Assembly (NCBI GenBank): GCA_000752995.2
Contig: LM994634.1
Span: 178,626-242,625 of the forward strand
DNA from: Haemophilus massiliensis
GTDB lineage: Bacteria; Pseudomonadota; Gammaproteobacteria; Enterobacterales; Pasteurellaceae
Reading direction: 5' to 3'
DNA length: 64,000 nucleotides
The notes under the pieces were generated by a model. That model ran no database searches. It saw only the letters and a list, made by a program, of their open reading frames with translations, and had not been told where the DNA came from. The position numbers and the translations under genes are program-made. Below are positions 41,363 to 49,653 of this stretch, in pieces. Numbering within the stretch: the first letter of the stretch is position 1; every line of letters begins with the position of its first letter.

Positions 41363-43140
41363 TAGATAAGATACTAAAGGACATCAAAGGCTTATTTAAG
41401 GTGCAGGATAAGGCAAAGTTTCTAAAGCAGAATATTCCCTATCTTGCATTTTTCTATGTTGGCAATATCTTTTCTCACCATGTAAGAGCCTATACTGGCG
41501 GTGATGTGATAGACAAAATCTTTCAAGGGATATTAGAACTTAATACCATGAGTTTTATTCCAAGCGTTCATCCAATAGATGTTTTAATGGGTGTGGGCGT
41601 GGCAGCTTTAATTAAATTTATCGTCTATACCAAAGGAAAAAATGCAAAAAAATTTAGACAAGGTAAAGAGTATGGCTCAGCAAGATGGGGAACAAGAAAA
41701 GATATAGAGCCGTATATGGATGAAAAATTCCAAAACAATATCTTGCTTACTCAAACTGAGCGATTAACCATGAATGGCAGACCGGCAAATCCAAAGTATG
41801 CAAGAAATAAGAACGTACTTGTTATAGGTGGTTCAGGGTCTGGAAAAACAAGATTTTATGTAAAACCGAATCTAATGCAAATGCACTCGTCATATTGTGT
41901 AACAGATCCTAAGGGAACGATAGTCATTGAATGTGGTAAGATGCTTGAAGATAACGGTTATGAGATAAAAATTTTAAATACCATCAACTTCAAAAAGAGT
42001 ATGAAATACAATCCCTTTGCTTACCTTAGAAGTGAAAAAGATATACTCAAATTAGTGCAGACAATCATTGCAAACACAAAGGGAGAGGGTGAAAAAGCAG
42101 GAGAAGATTTTTGGGTGAAAGCCGAAAAGCTCTACTATACGGCTTTGATAGGTTATATTTTTTATGAAGCTCCAAGAGAAGAAAAGAACTTTGCAACGCT
42201 TCTTGATATGATAGACGCTTCGGAAGTAAGGGAAGATGACGAAACATACATGAATCCTATTGATAGACTATTTGAAGCATTGGAAAAGAAAGAGCCTACG
42301 CACTTTGCAGTCAAGCAATATAAGAAATATAAGCTTGCAGCAGGAAAAACAGCTAAATCTATTCTTATTTCATGTGGTGCAAGGCTTGCCCCCTTTGATA
42401 TTCAGGAACTTAGGGACTTGATGAAAGAAGATGAACTTGAGCTTGATACACTTGGAGATAGAAAGACAGCACTCTTTGTTATTATCTCTGATACAGATGA
42501 TACCTTTAATTTTGTGGTGTCTATCATGTACTCGCAGTTATTTAACTTACTTTGCGATAAGGCAGATGACGAGTACGGGGGAAGATTACCTGTTCATGTA
42601 AGATGCCTTCTTGATGAGTTTGCAAATATAGGCTTAATTCCCAAATTTGAGAAATTGATTGCGACAATTCGTTCAAGAGAGATTTCGGCAAGCATTATTT
42701 TGCAAGCACAATCTCAGTTAAAGGCAATCTACAAGGATAATGCAGATACGATTGTAGGCAACTGCGATAGCACTTTATTTCTTGGTGGAAAGGAAAAGAC
42801 AACACTTAAAGAGCTGTCTGAAACACTGGGTAAAGAAACCATAGACCTATATAACACATCGGAAACACGCTCCAATGCTAATAGCTATGGACTCAATTAC
42901 CAAAAGACAGGTAAGGAGCTGATGAGCCAAGATGAGATAACTGTTATGGATGGCAGTAAATGTATTTTTCAGCTTCGAGGTGTAAGACCATTTTTGTCAG
43001 ATAAATTCGATATTACAAAGCATAAGAACTACAAGCTCTTGGAGGACTATGATAAGAAGAATGTGTTTGATATTGAAGAATACATCAGAAGAAAAGGCAA
43101 AGTTAAGATGAATAGAAATACAGTAATTACAAGATTGTAA
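41359..43140 (+). CDS. VirD4/TraG-family coupling protein
   Basis: A 593-residue type IV coupling ATPase that recruits the relaxase-DNA complex to the transfer channel. Two N-terminal membrane segments precede the Walker A motif GGSGSGKT near residue 157; Walker B is LLDEFANIG near residue 417. The SRSEISASIILQAQSQL-like stretch after it (RSREISASIILQAQSQL) is typical of TraG/VirD4. It belongs to the conjugation core of the element, coupled to the PcfB gene. Confidence 0.93.
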   Translation: MIDKILKDIKGLFKVQDKAKFLKQNIPYLAFFYVGNIFSHHVRAYTGGDVIDKIFQGILELNTMSFIPSVHPIDVLMGVGVAALIKFIVYTKGKNAKKFRQGKEYGSARWGTRKDIEPYMDEKFQNNILLTQTERLTMNGRPANPKYARNKNVLVIGGSGSGKTRFYVKPNLMQMHSSYCVTDPKGTIVIECGKMLEDNGYEIKILNTINFKKSMKYNPFAYLRSEKDILKLVQTIIANTKGEGEKAGEDFWVKAEKLYYTALIGYIFYEAPREEKNFATLLDMIDASEVREDDETYMNPIDRLFEALEKKEPTHFAVKQYKKYKLAAGKTAKSILISCGARLAPFDIQELRDLMKEDELELDTLGDRKTALFVIISDTDDTFNFVVSIMYSQLFNLLCDKADDEYGGRLPVHVRCLLDEFANIGLIPKFEKLIATIRSREISASIILQAQSQLKAIYKDNADTIVGNCDSTLFLGGKEKTTLKELSETLGKETIDLYNTSETRSNANSYGLNYQKTGKELMSQDEITVMDGSKCIFQLRGVRPFLSDKFDITKHKNYKLLEDYDKKNVFDIEEYIRRKGKVKMNRNTVITRL

Positions 43141-43177
43141 TATTTTCTGTTATAGCTTTATGTGGCATGGGTATATT

Positions 43178-43186
43178 TGGTATAAT
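43178..43186 (+). promoter_or_regulatory. Extended -10 promoter of the SieB-like gene
   Basis: TGGTATAAT is an exact extended -10 element. The -35 region (TTATGT at 43158-43163) is weak, as usual with extended -10 sites. It lies 33 bases before the GTG start and after the virD4 stop, so the next gene can be transcribed alone. Confidence 0.65.
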
Positions 43187-43219
43187 AAAAGTCATATTAG
43201 AGATAGAGGAGATGTATGT

Positions 43220-43792
43220 GTGAATTTTGATTTTAAGATTGTGGATTTTTTTAAATTGCCTACTAAAATTATGTGTGCTATTAGCATAGCTACTGGACTT
43301 GTTTTATTTTTGCCAGATAGTTTCATTCAAAAAATGTATATGATTGATTTTAGAAATAAATATGGATTTACAATAGGTTTGATTTTTTTGATTTCTATTT
43401 CTATTGTTACAATAACAATTGTAGTATCACTATATAAGTATTTTAGTAATAAACATTTTTGGAAAAAATTTAAGGATACTGCAAAAGAAAGATTGTTGAA
43501 ATTAGATGATTATCAAAAGACCATAGTTTATGTTTTATATAAAGAAGATAATCATACTGAAGAATTACCTATACACGATGGGGCTGTAAGATGGCTTAAA
43601 CAAAATATGGTGATAACAGAAACAACAAATCAGTACATGGTTTCTGATTTAAATAATGCAGTTTTTCCATTTATGTTAAATCCCTGGGTAGTAGAAGCTA
43701 TGCAAAATGACGAAGAGCTAGTAAATGAATTTTCAAAAGCATATAAAAAAATGGAAAGCAAATACAATAAAATGATCTCCAATAGATATTAA
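43220..43792 (+). CDS. SieB-like superinfection exclusion membrane protein
   Basis: A 190-residue protein with two transmembrane helices (about residues 13-33 and 50-75) and a cytosolic C-terminal domain. The opening FKLPTKIMCAISIATGLVLFLP followed by an FRNKYGFTIGLIFLISIS pattern is that of the SieB superinfection exclusion family. SieB of phage P22 aborts growth of other phages at the membrane. GTG at 43220 is preferred: GAGGAG sits eight bases upstream, and the upstream ATG at 43160 lies before the -10 element. With its own promoter and terminator it interrupts the conserved conjugation genes and looks like cargo. Confidence 0.65.
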   Translation: MNFDFKIVDFFKLPTKIMCAISIATGLVLFLPDSFIQKMYMIDFRNKYGFTIGLIFLISISIVTITIVVSLYKYFSNKHFWKKFKDTAKERLLKLDDYQKTIVYVLYKEDNHTEELPIHDGAVRWLKQNMVITETTNQYMVSDLNNAVFPFMLNPWVVEAMQNDEELVNEFSKAYKKMESKYNKMISNRY

Positions 43793-43809
43793 AATAATTG
43801 CAATAAAGT

Positions 43810-43842
43810 GACGATAGAAAGAAAAAATCTATCGTCTTTTTT
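43810..43842 (+). terminator. Terminator of the SieB-like gene
   Basis: GACGATAGA and TCTATCGTC form a perfect 9-bp stem with a nine-base loop and a run of six T. The stem closely matches that at 39,775. Confidence 0.9.
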
Positions 43843-44041
43843 AATCCCTATTTTCAATTTATATTGCGATCAATAAATAGGGAAAACTCGCAAGAGTTGT
43901 TAACTAGTATTTCAAATGCCTCTCACTAATATATACACGACAAAATGCTAGTTCCACTAAATATGTTACAGAAAGTAAAGGAGAAAAGATGATAAGGATA
44001 AGAAGCCCTACCTAATAGACAATTAAATATACAAATACTTG
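43843..44041 (+). promoter_or_regulatory. Leader region before ssb
   Basis: About 200 AT-rich bases without a gene. A new promoter for the transfer genes may be here (for example TTGTTA near 43,898), but no pair is convincing. It ends in the hairpin at 44,042, so it could be an attenuated leader. Confidence 0.35.
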
Positions 44042-44073
44042 GCGATTGAAATTAATTTTCCAGTCGCTTTTTT
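44042..44073 (+). terminator. Attenuator-like hairpin before ssb
   Basis: GCGATTG pairs with CAGTCGC (one T-G pair), extended by two A-T pairs after one mismatch, and is followed by six T. The ssb ribosome site (GGAGG at 44078) starts five bases later, so this element controls rather than separates genes. Confidence 0.7.
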
Positions 44074-44087
44074 AATTGGAGGAAAAA

Positions 44088-44399
44088 ATGGATAAAGAAA
44101 TGATTAATATCAATGCCAACCTGCTAAAAGAACCTACTTTTGGAACTTTTACAAGAGGTGATGAAGAGGTTCAAGTTGTAAATTTCGCTCTTTCGAAAGG
44201 ATATGGAAAAGGTAGAGAGTATATCAACTGTGCAGCCTATGGCAATAAATCTGACGTGGCTAAGGAATTTTCAGAAGGTGATTTCATTCATGTGTATGGT
44301 TACTTCAACAAACGAACTAAAAATGGAAAGACATATAAGAATTTTGTAGTTATGTCTATGAACAAAATTGAAAAGAAAGAAGAAAACGAGGAGGAATAA
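44088..44399 (+). CDS. ssb: Single-stranded DNA-binding protein
   Basis: A 103-residue OB-fold protein with the SSB pattern: MININANLLKEPTFGTFTRG, then VVNFALSKGYGKGREYINCA and GDFIHVYGYF. It lacks the long acidic tail of housekeeping SSB but ends in a short acidic stretch (KKEENEEE). Element-borne SSBs coat the transferred strand. ATG at 44088 follows GGAGG; a TTG at 44076 would lie inside the hairpin's downstream side and is unlikely. Confidence 0.85.
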   Translation: MDKEMININANLLKEPTFGTFTRGDEEVQVVNFALSKGYGKGREYINCAAYGNKSDVAKEFSEGDFIHVYGYFNKRTKNGKTYKNFVVMSMNKIEKKEENEEE

Positions 44400-44402
44400 A
44401 TA

Positions 44403-44618
44403 ATGGATTTTTTCGTACAAGCAGTTAATGTATTAAAGATTTTGGTAATGGCAGTAGGTGCTGGTCTTGGAGCATGGGGTGTTATCAACCTTATGGAGGG
44501 ATATGGTAATGATAACCCTGGAGCAAAATCTCAGGGTATTAAGCAGCTAATGGCTGGGGGAGGTATCGTTCTAATCGGCTTAAAACTAATTCCATTACTT
44601 TCAAATGTATTGAAGTAA
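44403..44618 (+). CDS. Maff2-family small membrane protein
   Basis: A 71-residue protein with two transmembrane helices (about 8-28 and 48-66) around a GYGNDNPGAKSQGIKQLMAGGG loop. This loop is the mark of the Maff2 family, which stands at this place in Tn1549-type elements and may be the pilin-like (VirB2/TrbC-like) part of the channel. It lies in the conjugation operon, just after ssb. Confidence 0.88.
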   Translation: MDFFVQAVNVLKILVMAVGAGLGAWGVINLMEGYGNDNPGAKSQGIKQLMAGGGIVLIGLKLIPLLSNVLK

Positions 44619-44630
44619 GGAGAGTAGCCT

Positions 44631-45494
44631 ATGTTTGGTATTTTCGATAAGATAGAGGAATTTTTTAAAGAGCTTCTTCTCGGAGGTATCCAAGCAAATC
44701 TTGAGTCAATGTTTATCGACATTAATGATAAAGTCGGAGCAGTTGCAACTGATATAGGAAAGACACCAATGGGATGGAACTCAGAGGTATTTAACTTTAT
44801 TAAGAGTATCAATGATAGTGTCATTATTCCAATTGCGGGTTTAATCATTACAGCAGTTTTATGTATTGAGCTGATAAATATGGTTATGCAAAAGAACAAT
44901 ATGCACGATACAGATACTTTTGAGTTTTTTAAATACATGATAAAGATGTGGATAGCAGTATGGCTAGTATCTCATGCCTTTACATTCTCAATGGCAGTCT
45001 TTGATGTTGCACAACACCTTGTAAATCAGGCGGCAGGAGTAATCAATACTTCTGCCACCGTTTCAGGTGATCAAATTGTTCAGATGGTTGAGGGATTAAA
45101 AGACAAAGGACTTGGGGAACTGGTGATGATACTCTTTGAAACCTCGCTTGTTAAAGTTGCAATACAGGTTATGTCGGTAGTCATAATGCTAGTTGTCTAT
45201 GGCAGAATGTTTGAGATATATGTTTATTGTTCAGTTTCAGCAATTCCATTTGCCACTATGGGAAATAAGGAGTGGGGACAAATTGGAACAAACTATATCA
45301 AAGGTCTATTTGCTATTGGACTTCAAGGCTTATTCTTGATTATATGCTTGGGTATTTACGCAGTTTTAGTAAAGACGATAAAGATAACGGACATTCATGC
45401 AAGTACCTTTATGATATTAGGCTATGCATTACTTCTTGGTCTAATGATGCTAAAGAGTGGAACGCTTGCAAAGAGTGTATTAAACGCACATTAA
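44631..45494 (+). CDS. VirB6/TrbL-like channel protein
   Basis: A 287-residue polytopic protein with about six hydrophobic segments. It matches the TrbL/VirB6-like proteins that follow Maff2 in this family (MFGIFDKIEEFFKELLLGGI at the start, and the GNKEWGQIGTNYIKGLFAIGL segment later). It is expected to form the inner-membrane part of the DNA channel. Confidence 0.85.
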   Translation: MFGIFDKIEEFFKELLLGGIQANLESMFIDINDKVGAVATDIGKTPMGWNSEVFNFIKSINDSVIIPIAGLIITAVLCIELINMVMQKNNMHDTDTFEFFKYMIKMWIAVWLVSHAFTFSMAVFDVAQHLVNQAAGVINTSATVSGDQIVQMVEGLKDKGLGELVMILFETSLVKVAIQVMSVVIMLVVYGRMFEIYVYCSVSAIPFATMGNKEWGQIGTNYIKGLFAIGLQGLFLIICLGIYAVLVKTIKITDIHASTFMILGYALLLGLMMLKSGTLAKSVLNAH

Positions 45495-45506
45495 GGAGGA
45501 TTTTTA

Positions 45507-45773
45507 ATGATAGAAGTAAAGAAAAAGTTGTTTCCAGTTTCAATTATTGCAGTAGGAATTGGAGCATTTGCTATCTCGATTTTTAACAGGAACAAATTAA
45601 AGAATTTAGAAGATGAAGTAAAAAGTACAAGAGATGATGTGAAATCTATTCTTTGTTATCAAGAGCAGAAAAATGCATTCATTGAGTCAGAATTAGAAGA
45701 GATGAGAAATGAAGTTGCTTCATGCTATGAACATTTTGAAGCATTTTCAAAGGAAAAAGAAGATGGGAGGTAA
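45507..45773 (+). CDS. Small anchored coiled-coil protein
   Basis: An 88-residue protein with one N-terminal transmembrane helix (about 8-25) and a charged coiled coil (about 30-85). I do not recognise a named family. It has AAGGAGG before the start and lies between virB6 and prgI, so it may belong to the transfer channel. Confidence 0.6.
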   Translation: MIEVKKKLFPVSIIAVGIGAFAISIFNRNKLKNLEDEVKSTRDDVKSILCYQEQKNAFIESELEEMRNEVASCYEHFEAFSKEKEDGR

Positions 45774-45776
45774 GCT

Positions 45777-46175
45777 ATGGGCTATGTACCAATTCCCAAA
45801 GATTTAAAAAAGGTAAAAACAAAGGTAGCCTTTAACCTTACAAGAAGACAATTAATTGGATTTACACTTGCTGGACTGGTTGGTATACCAGTCTATTTAT
45901 TTATGAGAAAGTTTATGCCTAATGATATAGCGATACTGTTTTTAATTGTATCAACTCTTCCAATCTTCTTTGTAACACTATTTGAAAAAGATGGACTTAC
46001 CTTTGAGAAATATTTTAAGCACATATATCTACACAAGTTTTATCAACCACAGAAGAGAGTGAGAAAGGAGGTTTACCTTGAACAAGAAAAGAAAAATACA
46101 GCAAATTCAGTTAGAAAAAAATCAAAAGGTATTAAAGGAAAACAAAAGAAACCTGAAAAAAGAAAAGCTGACTAA
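45777..46175 (+). CDS. PrgI-family membrane protein (VirB3-like)
   Basis: A 132-residue protein with two adjacent transmembrane helices (about residues 27-45 and 52-70) after the PIPKDLKKVKTKV start, the PrgI pattern. PrgI proteins pair with VirB4 in Gram-positive conjugation systems, as VirB3 does in Gram-negative ones. The lysine-rich C terminus overlaps the virB4 gene by 98 bases in another frame. Confidence 0.88.
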   Translation: MGYVPIPKDLKKVKTKVAFNLTRRQLIGFTLAGLVGIPVYLFMRKFMPNDIAILFLIVSTLPIFFVTLFEKDGLTFEKYFKHIYLHKFYQPQKRVRKEVYLEQEKKNTANSVRKKSKGIKGKQKKPEKRKAD

Positions 46176-48510
46176 GCAGAAGAAAAAAGCTTCTCTAATC
46201 GACTTAATATTTAAGAAAGAGCCTAAGAGATATACTGTTGAAGATACAATACCTTATCTGAGAATGCTAAAAAGTGGAATATGCCAGCTTGATGAAAAGC
46301 ACTATAATAAGTGTATTGCATTTCAGGATATAAACTATCAGCTTGCCTTAGAAGAAGATAAGGATTTGATTTTCAATCAATTTGCGAATGTCTTAAACTC
46401 TTTTGATCCAAGTGTAGATATTGAGTTTTCATATATAAATCAACTTGGAAGAAATAATGAATTAAAAGCAGCTATTCAGATACCGGATAAAAATGATGGT
46501 TATGATGATATTCGATTAGAGTTTCGTGAGATGTTAAAAAGTCAGCTTGCAAAGGGAAATAATGGTTTAAAGAAATCGAAGTATATCACCTTTGGAGTTG
46601 AAGCGGATAGTTTGGAGCAAGCGACTGCAAAACTTGAGCGACTTGAGATTGATATATTATCAAATCTAAAGAGCATGGGAGTTCGTGCTGAGGGCTTAAC
46701 TGGAGAAGAAAGATTAAAAGTCTTACATGATATTTTAAATCCAGATAAGCTCTTTTCTTTTTCCTATAAAGACTTAAAACCAAGAGAAAGTACAAAGACT
46801 GTTATTGCACCAGATTCTTTTAACTTCGTGCCAAGTAAGTATTTTAAGTTTGGAAAATATATTGGAGCTGTAAGTCATCTTCAAATACTTGCAAGTGAGC
46901 TATCTGATAGAATGCTTGCAGAATTTTTAGATATAGATGACAACATCAATATTTCTTTTCATATCAAGGCAGTTGAGCAGACAGAAGCTATTAAAATGGT
47001 GAAAAGAAAAAATACAGATATTGATAAGATGAAGATTGAGGAAAATAAAAAGGCAGTTAGAAGTGGCTATGATATGGACATATTGCCAAGTGATTTAATT
47101 ACCTATGGAGATAATATCAAGATGCTTTTAAAAGATCTCCAGACAAGAGATGAGCGTATGTTTATCGTAACGATTGTCTTTATGAATTTTGCAAGGACAG
47201 TACAAAAGCTAGATACGACTATTTCTCAGATTTCATCTATTGCAAGTAAACATAATTGTAAAATTAAACGCTTAGATCATAGTCAAGAACAAGGCTTTGT
47301 AAGTGTATTACCACTTGGAGTAAATAAGATTGAAATAGATAGAGGACTAACCTCATCATCTACAGCAGTATTTTTACCATTTACAACAGAGGAGCTTTTC
47401 ATAAACTCATCAAATAGCTTGTACTACGGATTAAATGCCTTAAGCCATAATCTTATTATGGCAGATAGAAAAATGCTTAAAAATCCAAATGGATTGATTC
47501 TAGGTACGCCTGGTTCTGGTAAGTCCTTTTCTGCAAAGCGTGAAATGGCAAATGCTATTCTTACAACAGATGATGATGTGATTATTTGTGATCCAGAGGG
47601 AGAATATGGCAATCTTGTTAAACAGTTTAAGGGAGAAGTCATTAAGGTTAGTGCAAAGAGTAAAGACTATCTCAATCCACTAGATATAAATATGAATTAT
47701 GGAGATGGTGATGCACCACTTAAGGATAAGGCAAACTTTATTATGTCTATGCTTGAACTTGTGGTTGGTGGTAGTGGACTTACAGCAGAAGAAAAGTCTG
47801 TTATAGATAGGTGTTTACCTAGAATTTATGAAAAGTATTTTGAAAATCCAATTCCAGAGAATATGCCTATACTTCAAGACCTTTACAATATGTTAAGAGG
47901 GCAAGAAGAAAAGGTGGGAAAGAAACTTGCAACAGAAATGGAAATCTATGTTTCAGGAAGTCTTAATGTCTTCAATCATCAGTCAAATGTAGATTTAAAT
48001 AAACAGCTTATTTGCTTTGATATTAAAGAACTTGGAACGCAGCTTAAGAAGATAGGTATGCTTGTTATTCAAGACCAGGTTTGGAATAAGGTTTCTCAAA
48101 ATAGAAATACCGGCAAAAGTACAAGGTATTACATTGACGAGTTTCACTTGCTTTTAAAGGATGAACAGACTTCACAGTATTCGGTGGAAATCTGGAAGAG
48201 ATTTAGAAAATGGGGAGGTATTCCAACAGGAATTACACAAAATGTCAAAGATCTACTTGCAAGTAAAGAAATTGAAAATATTTTCGACAATACGGATTTT
48301 ATTCTAATGCTTAATCAAGCAACAGGTGATAGAGATTGGCTTGTTGTAAAGCTTAAAATCTCAAAGGATCAGGAAAAATTCGTTACTAATTCGAGAGCTG
48401 GTGAAGGTCTGATTTTCTTTGGGAATACCATTGTTCCATTTGTAGATAATTTCCCTAAAGACACAATCCTATATCAAAAGATGACTACAAAACCTGAAGA
48501 AGTGAGGTAG
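46078..48510 (+). CDS. VirB4/TraE-family transfer ATPase
   Basis: An 810-residue ATPase that powers the conjugation channel. Walker A is GTPGSGKSFSAKREM near residue 476, and Walker B YYIDEFHLLL near residue 685. The start is TTG at 46078, seven bases after AAGGAGG. Its first 40 residues are highly basic and are encoded over the end of prgI. It is the best marker of a type IV secretion system here. Confidence 0.94.
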   Translation: MNKKRKIQQIQLEKNQKVLKENKRNLKKEKLTKQKKKASLIDLIFKKEPKRYTVEDTIPYLRMLKSGICQLDEKHYNKCIAFQDINYQLALEEDKDLIFNQFANVLNSFDPSVDIEFSYINQLGRNNELKAAIQIPDKNDGYDDIRLEFREMLKSQLAKGNNGLKKSKYITFGVEADSLEQATAKLERLEIDILSNLKSMGVRAEGLTGEERLKVLHDILNPDKLFSFSYKDLKPRESTKTVIAPDSFNFVPSKYFKFGKYIGAVSHLQILASELSDRMLAEFLDIDDNINISFHIKAVEQTEAIKMVKRKNTDIDKMKIEENKKAVRSGYDMDILPSDLITYGDNIKMLLKDLQTRDERMFIVTIVFMNFARTVQKLDTTISQISSIASKHNCKIKRLDHSQEQGFVSVLPLGVNKIEIDRGLTSSSTAVFLPFTTEELFINSSNSLYYGLNALSHNLIMADRKMLKNPNGLILGTPGSGKSFSAKREMANAILTTDDDVIICDPEGEYGNLVKQFKGEVIKVSAKSKDYLNPLDINMNYGDGDAPLKDKANFIMSMLELVVGGSGLTAEEKSVIDRCLPRIYEKYFENPIPENMPILQDLYNMLRGQEEKVGKKLATEMEIYVSGSLNVFNHQSNVDLNKQLICFDIKELGTQLKKIGMLVIQDQVWNKVSQNRNTGKSTRYYIDEFHLLLKDEQTSQYSVEIWKRFRKWGGIPTGITQNVKDLLASKEIENIFDNTDFILMLNQATGDRDWLVVKLKISKDQEKFVTNSRAGEGLIFFGNTIVPFVDNFPKDTILYQKMTTKPEEVR

Positions 48511-48516
48511 CGTCTT

Positions 48517-49653
48517 ATGAGTAAAAAAAGAAAGCGAGATTTGAATGAAAAGTTAAGGGCAAGAGAAGAAAAAATCATCACAAAGGCTGAAACAGATGAT
48601 GTCCTAGATTACAAAAGAAAAACTGGAGATGATTACAGGGATAAGGTTGTTAAAGAAGAAAATAGGTTTCAAGATAAGCTTCACGAGAAGATAAGTAAAA
48701 GAACAGATATTACTAGTGAAATAGACACAAGTAACAAGAGCAAAAATGCTATAAAAAGAAATTTTCAAAGTAACAGTTTTGAAACTGATAGTGGAATGAA
48801 GCCTATTGTAGAGTCTGCAGAGAAAAACCAAAGGATAGAAGTTAATTCAGATGCTTATAGAGTTTTTGAAAATACTGCTTCTAAAGAAACTCATAGGAAT
48901 AGAGAAGTAGGTAATACTAATAATGGTTTGAATAGTCAGAGCGTAAATGTTAATCAGCGAAAACATTCTAAAAAACTTGTGAGTGATTTTGCTGAAACGG
49001 AAGTAGCTAAGTCAGATTATCAAACAGAGGTTAAAGAAAATCGTATCTATGATCCTTTGGCAAAAGACCAAGATGGTGATGGTGTCATTGATAGATACGA
49101 TAATGATTTTAGAGATAGCGATGTATCCTATGAGCCTTTAGGTAATAAAAAATCCAAACTTTATGAAAAGCAGAAAACGTCACTTAAAAGAAAGAACTAT
49201 TCTGATAAGCTCTTTACAAGAAAAGGGACAGATAAGAAAAAAGAAGATAATACTAAAGCTTCTAAAACTGGTAAAGAAGCCATCAAAGATAGGGAAAAGA
49301 AAAATCAGCTTTATAAAAGGTATAACAAAGAAACCATAGTCGGTGGAAGTGTGATTGGAGCTGCAAAACTTGGTGAGGTTACAAGTGCTTATCTATCATC
49401 TGGTAGTGATGAAAATGCATCGGTTGAAGCTGCTGAAAAAGGCTTAGGAAGTTCCTCTAAACTTATTCATGGTGTAAAGAATTATTCGGACAAGAGAAAA
49501 AGTAAGAAGCTATATGATTTAGAAAAGAGCGATAGGAAAATCCAAAGTAGAAAATCCAAGCTTGAGTTTAGAAAGAGCATGGACGAGATTAAGAAGACCG
49601 ACCAATATAAAAAGCAAATGCTTATAAGAAGTTTCAAAAGAAGAAACAGATGA
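48517..49653 (+). CDS. Basic hypothetical protein of the transfer operon
   Basis: A 378-residue, very hydrophilic, lysine-rich protein of no family I recognise. Near residues 182-195 it has DQDGDGVIDRYDND, which resembles a calcium-binding loop of the thrombospondin-3 or dockerin type. A short glycine/alanine-rich stretch (GGSVIGAAKLGEVTSAYLSS) near residue 275 is the only less polar part. Proteins of similar size and composition stand between virB4 and the CHAP gene in related elements. Its stop overlaps the next start by four bases, so it is co-translated with the hydrolase. Confidence 0.6.
   Translation: MSKKRKRDLNEKLRAREEKIITKAETDDVLDYKRKTGDDYRDKVVKEENRFQDKLHEKISKRTDITSEIDTSNKSKNAIKRNFQSNSFETDSGMKPIVESAEKNQRIEVNSDAYRVFENTASKETHRNREVGNTNNGLNSQSVNVNQRKHSKKLVSDFAETEVAKSDYQTEVKENRIYDPLAKDQDGDGVIDRYDNDFRDSDVSYEPLGNKKSKLYEKQKTSLKRKNYSDKLFTRKGTDKKKEDNTKASKTGKEAIKDREKKNQLYKRYNKETIVGGSVIGAAKLGEVTSAYLSSGSDENASVEAAEKGLGSSSKLIHGVKNYSDKRKSKKLYDLEKSDRKIQSRKSKLEFRKSMDEIKKTDQYKKQMLIRSFKRRNR

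Noticed and set aside
43160..43219. ATG 43160 as the start of the SieB-like gene
   Set aside because: It lies before the extended -10 element and has no ribosome site; GTG 43220 has both.
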